A stretch of DNA of 8,562 nt, taken from the NCBI GenBank assembly GCA_902783295.1, contig CACZQT010000192.1:1-8562 (forward strand). The letters run 5' to 3'. A model generated the notes under the pieces. It was given only the letters and a program-made list of their open reading frames with translations. It did not search any database and was not told where the DNA came from. Origin of the DNA: an uncultured Lachnospiraceae bacterium. Its GTDB lineage: Bacteria; Bacillota; Clostridia; Lachnospirales; Lachnospiraceae. A program made the translations under genes and the position numbers. Positions 6,789 to 8,562 of this stretch are shown here, one piece after another. Within the stretch, counting starts at the first letter, position 1; each line of letters starts with the position of its first letter.

Positions 6789-7731
6789 AAACCAGTCCCA
6801 GACTACGCAGCCACCAGATTCCGGCTGTCATGGTAAATATACTCAGCAGGGAAGTTGCCATCACGGCTCCGGCTCCCAGTTCCGCATCCCCATGCATCTG
6901 CCGGGTCATAATATAGCTGTTAGCCGCGGAAGGAACAGCCTGCATGGCATAGAGCACGATCAGTTCTTCTCCCCGGAACCCAAGCCAGTAAGCGCCAAAC
7001 GTACCCAGAAGCGGCGCCAATACAATTTTCACCACTGTCGCAGCGGCAATCCCTTTCCAGTCCGCCTTCAGCGCTTTCATGTCGAGATTCGCTCCGATCA
7101 GCAGCAGGGCCAGAGGCGTGGCCGTCTGCGCCAGGTAGCTGATGCTTTTCGCCACCGGCTGTACAACAGGAATCTGCAGCAGAGAAAACGGCACACCCAC
7201 GAGTACGGCGATGATCATGGGATTTTTCAGGATTTTCAGTAATTCTGTACCGAGCTTTACTTTTTCCCCCTCTGTGTCATAGTGTGAAAGCAGCAGTACA
7301 GCCAGTACATTGTACAGGGGAGCAGTAAAGGCAATTACCATCACGGTAGAAGGAACGGATTCCTTCTGTGCCAGATTCTGGCAGACAGCCAGGCCGATAT
7401 ACACAAAATTCCCGCGAAAAGCCGCGTGCGCTGCTGCGGCAATCTGCGCCTTCTCTTTCAGAACAAGCTTTGAAATACCCCAGCCCAGAAAAAAGACCAG
7501 CAGGGTGCTTCCCAGCGCATAAGCCGTAAACTTTCCGTTTACGGTCTCACGAAGATTGGAATTCGCCACACTCTGGAACATCGATGCCGGAAGGCTCACA
7601 TAAAAAACCAGCTTCAGCATCTTCCCGCAGACGTCCTTATCCAGCAGATGAATCCTTGCCAGGAATGTACCCAGAAGAATCACCAGAAAAATCGGAAGAA
7701 CTACATTCAGGCTGAAAATCAGATTCTGCAT
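6787..7731 (-). CDS. AEC (auxin efflux carrier) family transporter
   Basis: A 314-residue membrane protein with about ten predicted helices in two five-helix halves, the normal size for bacterial AEC permeases. Recognisable family segments are LPIFLVILLGTFLARIHLLD (12-31), SLPASMFQSVANSNL (46-60), AFRGNFVYIGL (104-114), LKNPMIIAVLVGVPF (168-182), ATPLALLLIGANLDM (204-218) and PSAANSYIMT (267-276). Bacterial members are generally linked to export or uptake of carboxylates such as malate or malonate, but the substrate cannot be assigned here. The ATG at 7731 is preceded by AAAGGAG (7743-7749) at 11 bases, rather long but acceptable. The gene stands alone with a leader of about 254 nt that contains its own terminator (7834-7864), so expression is probably controlled by premature termination. 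It ends inside the convergent palindrome. Confidence 0.92.
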   Translation of the reverse strand: MQNLIFSLNVVLPIFLVILLGTFLARIHLLDKDVCGKMLKLVFYVSLPASMFQSVANSNLRETVNGKFTAYALGSTLLVFFLGWGISKLVLKEKAQIAAAAHAAFRGNFVYIGLAVCQNLAQKESVPSTVMVIAFTAPLYNVLAVLLLSHYDTEGEKVKLGTELLKILKNPMIIAVLVGVPFSLLQIPVVQPVAKSISYLAQTATPLALLLIGANLDMKALKADWKGIAAATVVKIVLAPLLGTFGAYWLGFRGEELIVLYAMQAVPSAANSYIMTRQMHGDAELGAGAVMATSLLSIFTMTAGIWWLRSLGLV

Positions 7732-7755
7732 AATCGACAGGGCTCCTTTGCCCGC

Positions 7756-7774
7756 GGCAGGCCTTCCGCCTGCC
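7756..7774 (-). other. Hairpin just upstream of the AEC ribosome binding site
   Basis: GGCAGGC (7756-7762) and GCCTGCC (7768-7774) form a perfect seven-pair stem with a five-base loop, 6 bases before the AAAGGAG of the AEC gene (leftward reading). On the opposite strand it is followed by TTTTAA, so it could also be a weak rightward terminator. As part of the AEC leader it may influence ribosome access. Confidence 0.5.
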
Positions 7775-7832
7775 TTTTAATATTCTCTGATATGAACCAT
7801 GAGGACGTTCTCTTTAGCCCACTCAGGGGAAG

Positions 7833-7985
7833 CAAAAAATCCGGGTTTCCTCGGAAATCCGGATCATAATTCATGAGCGGTGCGGGATCTGAATCCACGG
7901 CACACTGATGAAAAGTTAAGGTCAAATGCCTTGCTGCCGGTTTCTGCCCGGCTTTATGCATTCGGTTCGCCTGTATTTTACATTC
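7833..7985 (-). ncRNA. Candidate attenuator leader / riboswitch-like RNA (or small RNA) upstream of AEC gene
   Basis: The RNA predicted between the promoter (7992-8020) and the terminator (7834-7864) is about 150 nt. It can form two stem-loops before the terminator. The first pairs 7958-7964 with 7923-7929 (seven pairs, one G-U), then GCCGG (7952-7948) with CCGGC (7940-7936) around GCAGAAA, with purine-rich internal loops (AUAAA / AGCAAG). The second pairs GTGC (7903-7900) with GCAC (7883-7880) and GGAT (7896-7893) with ATCC (7888-7885). The CCGGG of the first stem is complementary to CCCGG of the terminator's 3' arm, so a mutually exclusive fold is possible. I checked for the hallmark motifs of T-box, SAM, TPP, FMN, cobalamin, lysine, glycine, purine, THF and ZTP elements and recognise none. 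Regulatory function is inferred from layout. Confidence 0.5.
7834..7864 (-). terminator. Intrinsic terminator inside the AEC leader
   Basis: Read leftward, ATCCGGATTTC (7864-7854) pairs with GAAACCCGGAT (7849-7839): eleven pairs including one G-U, with loop CGAG. Six T follow directly (complement of A at 7834-7839). This is a textbook Rho-independent terminator pointing toward the AEC gene yet about 100 bases before its start codon. No convincing gene lies upstream on that strand within the gap, so it must end either a leader transcript or a small RNA. Confidence 0.75.
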
Positions 7986-7991
7986 GTCAGC

Positions 7992-8020
7992 ATTATAACA
8001 TGACAGGAGATGGCTGTAAA
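7992..8020 (-). promoter_or_regulatory. Strong sigma-A promoter for the AEC leader
   Basis: Read leftward, TTTACA (8020-8015, five of six consensus positions), a spacer of exactly 17 bases and TATAAT (7997-7992, perfect), preceded by an extended -10 TG (TGTTATAAT). It is the best promoter in the window. Transcription should start near 7985, about 254 bases before the AEC start codon. Confidence 0.8.
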
Positions 8021-8094
8021 CCGATATTCTGAAGAACGTTTAATGCCTGCTGCCGCCTATGCTTTCTTCCATTGTACTTCACTCAGGATGAAAC

Positions 8095-8122
8095 CGGGGA
8101 GGGACGCCTGTGTCCCTCCCCG
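8095..8122 (-). terminator. Terminator of the right-edge carbohydrate-binding protein gene
   Basis: An eleven-pair GC-rich stem (CGGGGAGGGAC 8095-8105 with GTCCCTCCCCG 8112-8122) and a six-base loop lie 10 bases after the stop codon of the leftward gene. The tail read leftward, GTTTCATCC, is only weakly T-rich. Position and stem strength support termination. The 8023-8094 stretch between this hairpin and the AEC promoter shows nothing recognisable. Confidence 0.65.
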
Positions 8123-8132
8123 CCTGGTCTGT

Positions 8133-8562
8133 TTACCTGCGGCGTCCGCCGAAACCGCCATTTCCGCCAAAACCGCCGTTTCCACCCATACCGCCTTTGC
8201 CCGCACCGAACTGACCGGTAATGGCATTGACCTCCTGGCCGTTTACAATCACGGTGCCGCCATTGAAGGCTGCCGTGCCGTCATAGTCAAAAGCTGAATT
8301 TCCGGTCACATCCACGGTTCCTCCGTTGATGATGATATCCCCGTTGCTGTCGATGGCGTCCGTATCTCCGGCACTTACGCTCACCGAAATATATCCTCCA
8401 TTGATCTCGATTTTTGCGCCGTAGCTGCTGCTTTTCTGTCCTGCATTGATACCATCATCCCGGGCTGCAATATTAACCTCTCCGCCGTTGATCTGAACTA
8501 TCGTCGCCTCAATTCCTTCGGAAGCTGTGATATCCATTTCTCCATCATCAATCTGCACAAAA
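8133..8562 (-). CDS. Cthe_2159-type carbohydrate-binding domain protein, C-terminal part (5' end outside window)
   Basis: The frame is open to the right edge; about 142 codons of the C-terminus are visible. The sequence is a ladder of short beta-strand repeats of the form ING-G-x-beta: VQINGGEVNIAA, IEINGGYISVSV, IIINGGTVDVTG, AAFNGGTVIVNG. These match rungs of a right-handed parallel beta-helix as in the Cthe_2159 family, secreted or lipid-anchored proteins reported to bind polysaccharides and calcium. DDGINAG and AGDTDAIDSNGD are the Asp/Asn-rich turns often conserved in the family. It ends in a low-complexity tail, GAGKGGMGGNGGFGGNGGFGG, closed by RRR. The signal peptide must lie outside the window. 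A GC-rich hairpin follows the stop codon. A role at the cell surface in glycan binding is inferred from the family. Confidence 0.85.
   Translation of the reverse strand, partial: FVQIDDGEMDITASEGIEATIVQINGGEVNIAARDDGINAGQKSSSYGAKIEINGGYISVSVSAGDTDAIDSNGDIIINGGTVDVTGNSAFDYDGTAAFNGGTVIVNGQEVNAITGQFGAGKGGMGGNGGFGGNGGFGGRRR

Noticed and set aside
7879..7903. tRNA-like T-arm (GGATTCAGATCC) on the minus strand, suggesting a tRNA or T-box.
   Set aside because: No matching acceptor, D or anticodon arm is present upstream, no CCA follows, the stem has an A-C mismatch in T-arm register, and the T-box antiterminator motif is missing.
7719..7961. An 80-codon leftward frame between the AEC promoter and gene.
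   Set aside because: No ribosome binding site precedes its ATG, it reads straight through the intrinsic terminator and into the AEC start, and its sequence resembles no family I know. A leader peptide cannot be formally excluded.
8010..8297. Rightward 95-codon frame overlapping the AEC promoter and the right-edge gene.
   Set aside because: It crosses the promoter and a terminator and is antisense to the beta-helix repeats; low-complexity Ala/Thr composition mirrors the Gly-rich tail.

Overview
The window (8,562 bases, moderately GC-rich with AT-rich intergenic gaps) looks like the chromosome of a gut-type Clostridia, most likely Lachnospiraceae. This is an inference from gene content: a secreted protein built of Ig-like repeats with a C-terminal bacterial Ig-like domain, a fused Memo-AMMECR1 protein beside its radical SAM partner, an MmcQ/YjbR-MGMT fusion, a Cthe_2159-type carbohydrate-binding protein, and strong AGGAGG-type ribosome binding sites. 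There are no rRNA or tRNA genes, no CRISPR array, no transposase and no phage gene.

Layout. (1) The 3' end of a rightward secreted multidomain protein (3-1151) meets a leftward gene set across a symmetric hairpin (1186-1219). (2) The leftward set, read from right to left, is a YczE-type membrane protein (4321-3665), a Memo-like/AMMECR1 fusion (3623-2238) and the AmmeMemoRadiSam radical SAM enzyme (2140-1280). Gaps of 41 and 97 bases and no visible terminator between them suggest one transcript. (3) A 327-base divergent gap (4322-4648) holds a leftward promoter with a structured leader, a 17-base inverted repeat and a rightward promoter. (4) The rightward pair is an MmcQ/YjbR-methyltransferase-domain protein (4649-5275) and a MATE efflux transporter (5326-6702), 50 bases apart with a hairpin between them. 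(5) The MATE gene converges on a leftward AEC-family transporter (7731-6787) across an almost perfect 68-base palindrome. (6) At the right edge is the 3' end of a leftward carbohydrate-binding beta-helix protein (8562-8133) with its own terminator.

The most interesting stretch is the 401-base gap between the AEC gene and the right-edge gene. It has a near-consensus leftward promoter (TTTACA, 17 bases, TATAAT with an extended TG). About 120 bases downstream, still about 100 bases before the AEC start codon, is a good intrinsic terminator (11-pair stem then six T). Two further stem-loops lie between promoter and terminator. This is the layout of a transcription-attenuating leader (a riboswitch-like element), or else of a small RNA of about 150 nt. 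I do not recognise it as a known riboswitch class.

Functionally the window mixes cell-surface proteins, transporters (MATE, AEC, YczE-like), a probable DNA-alkylation-damage protein and the conserved but poorly understood AmmeMemoRadiSam system.
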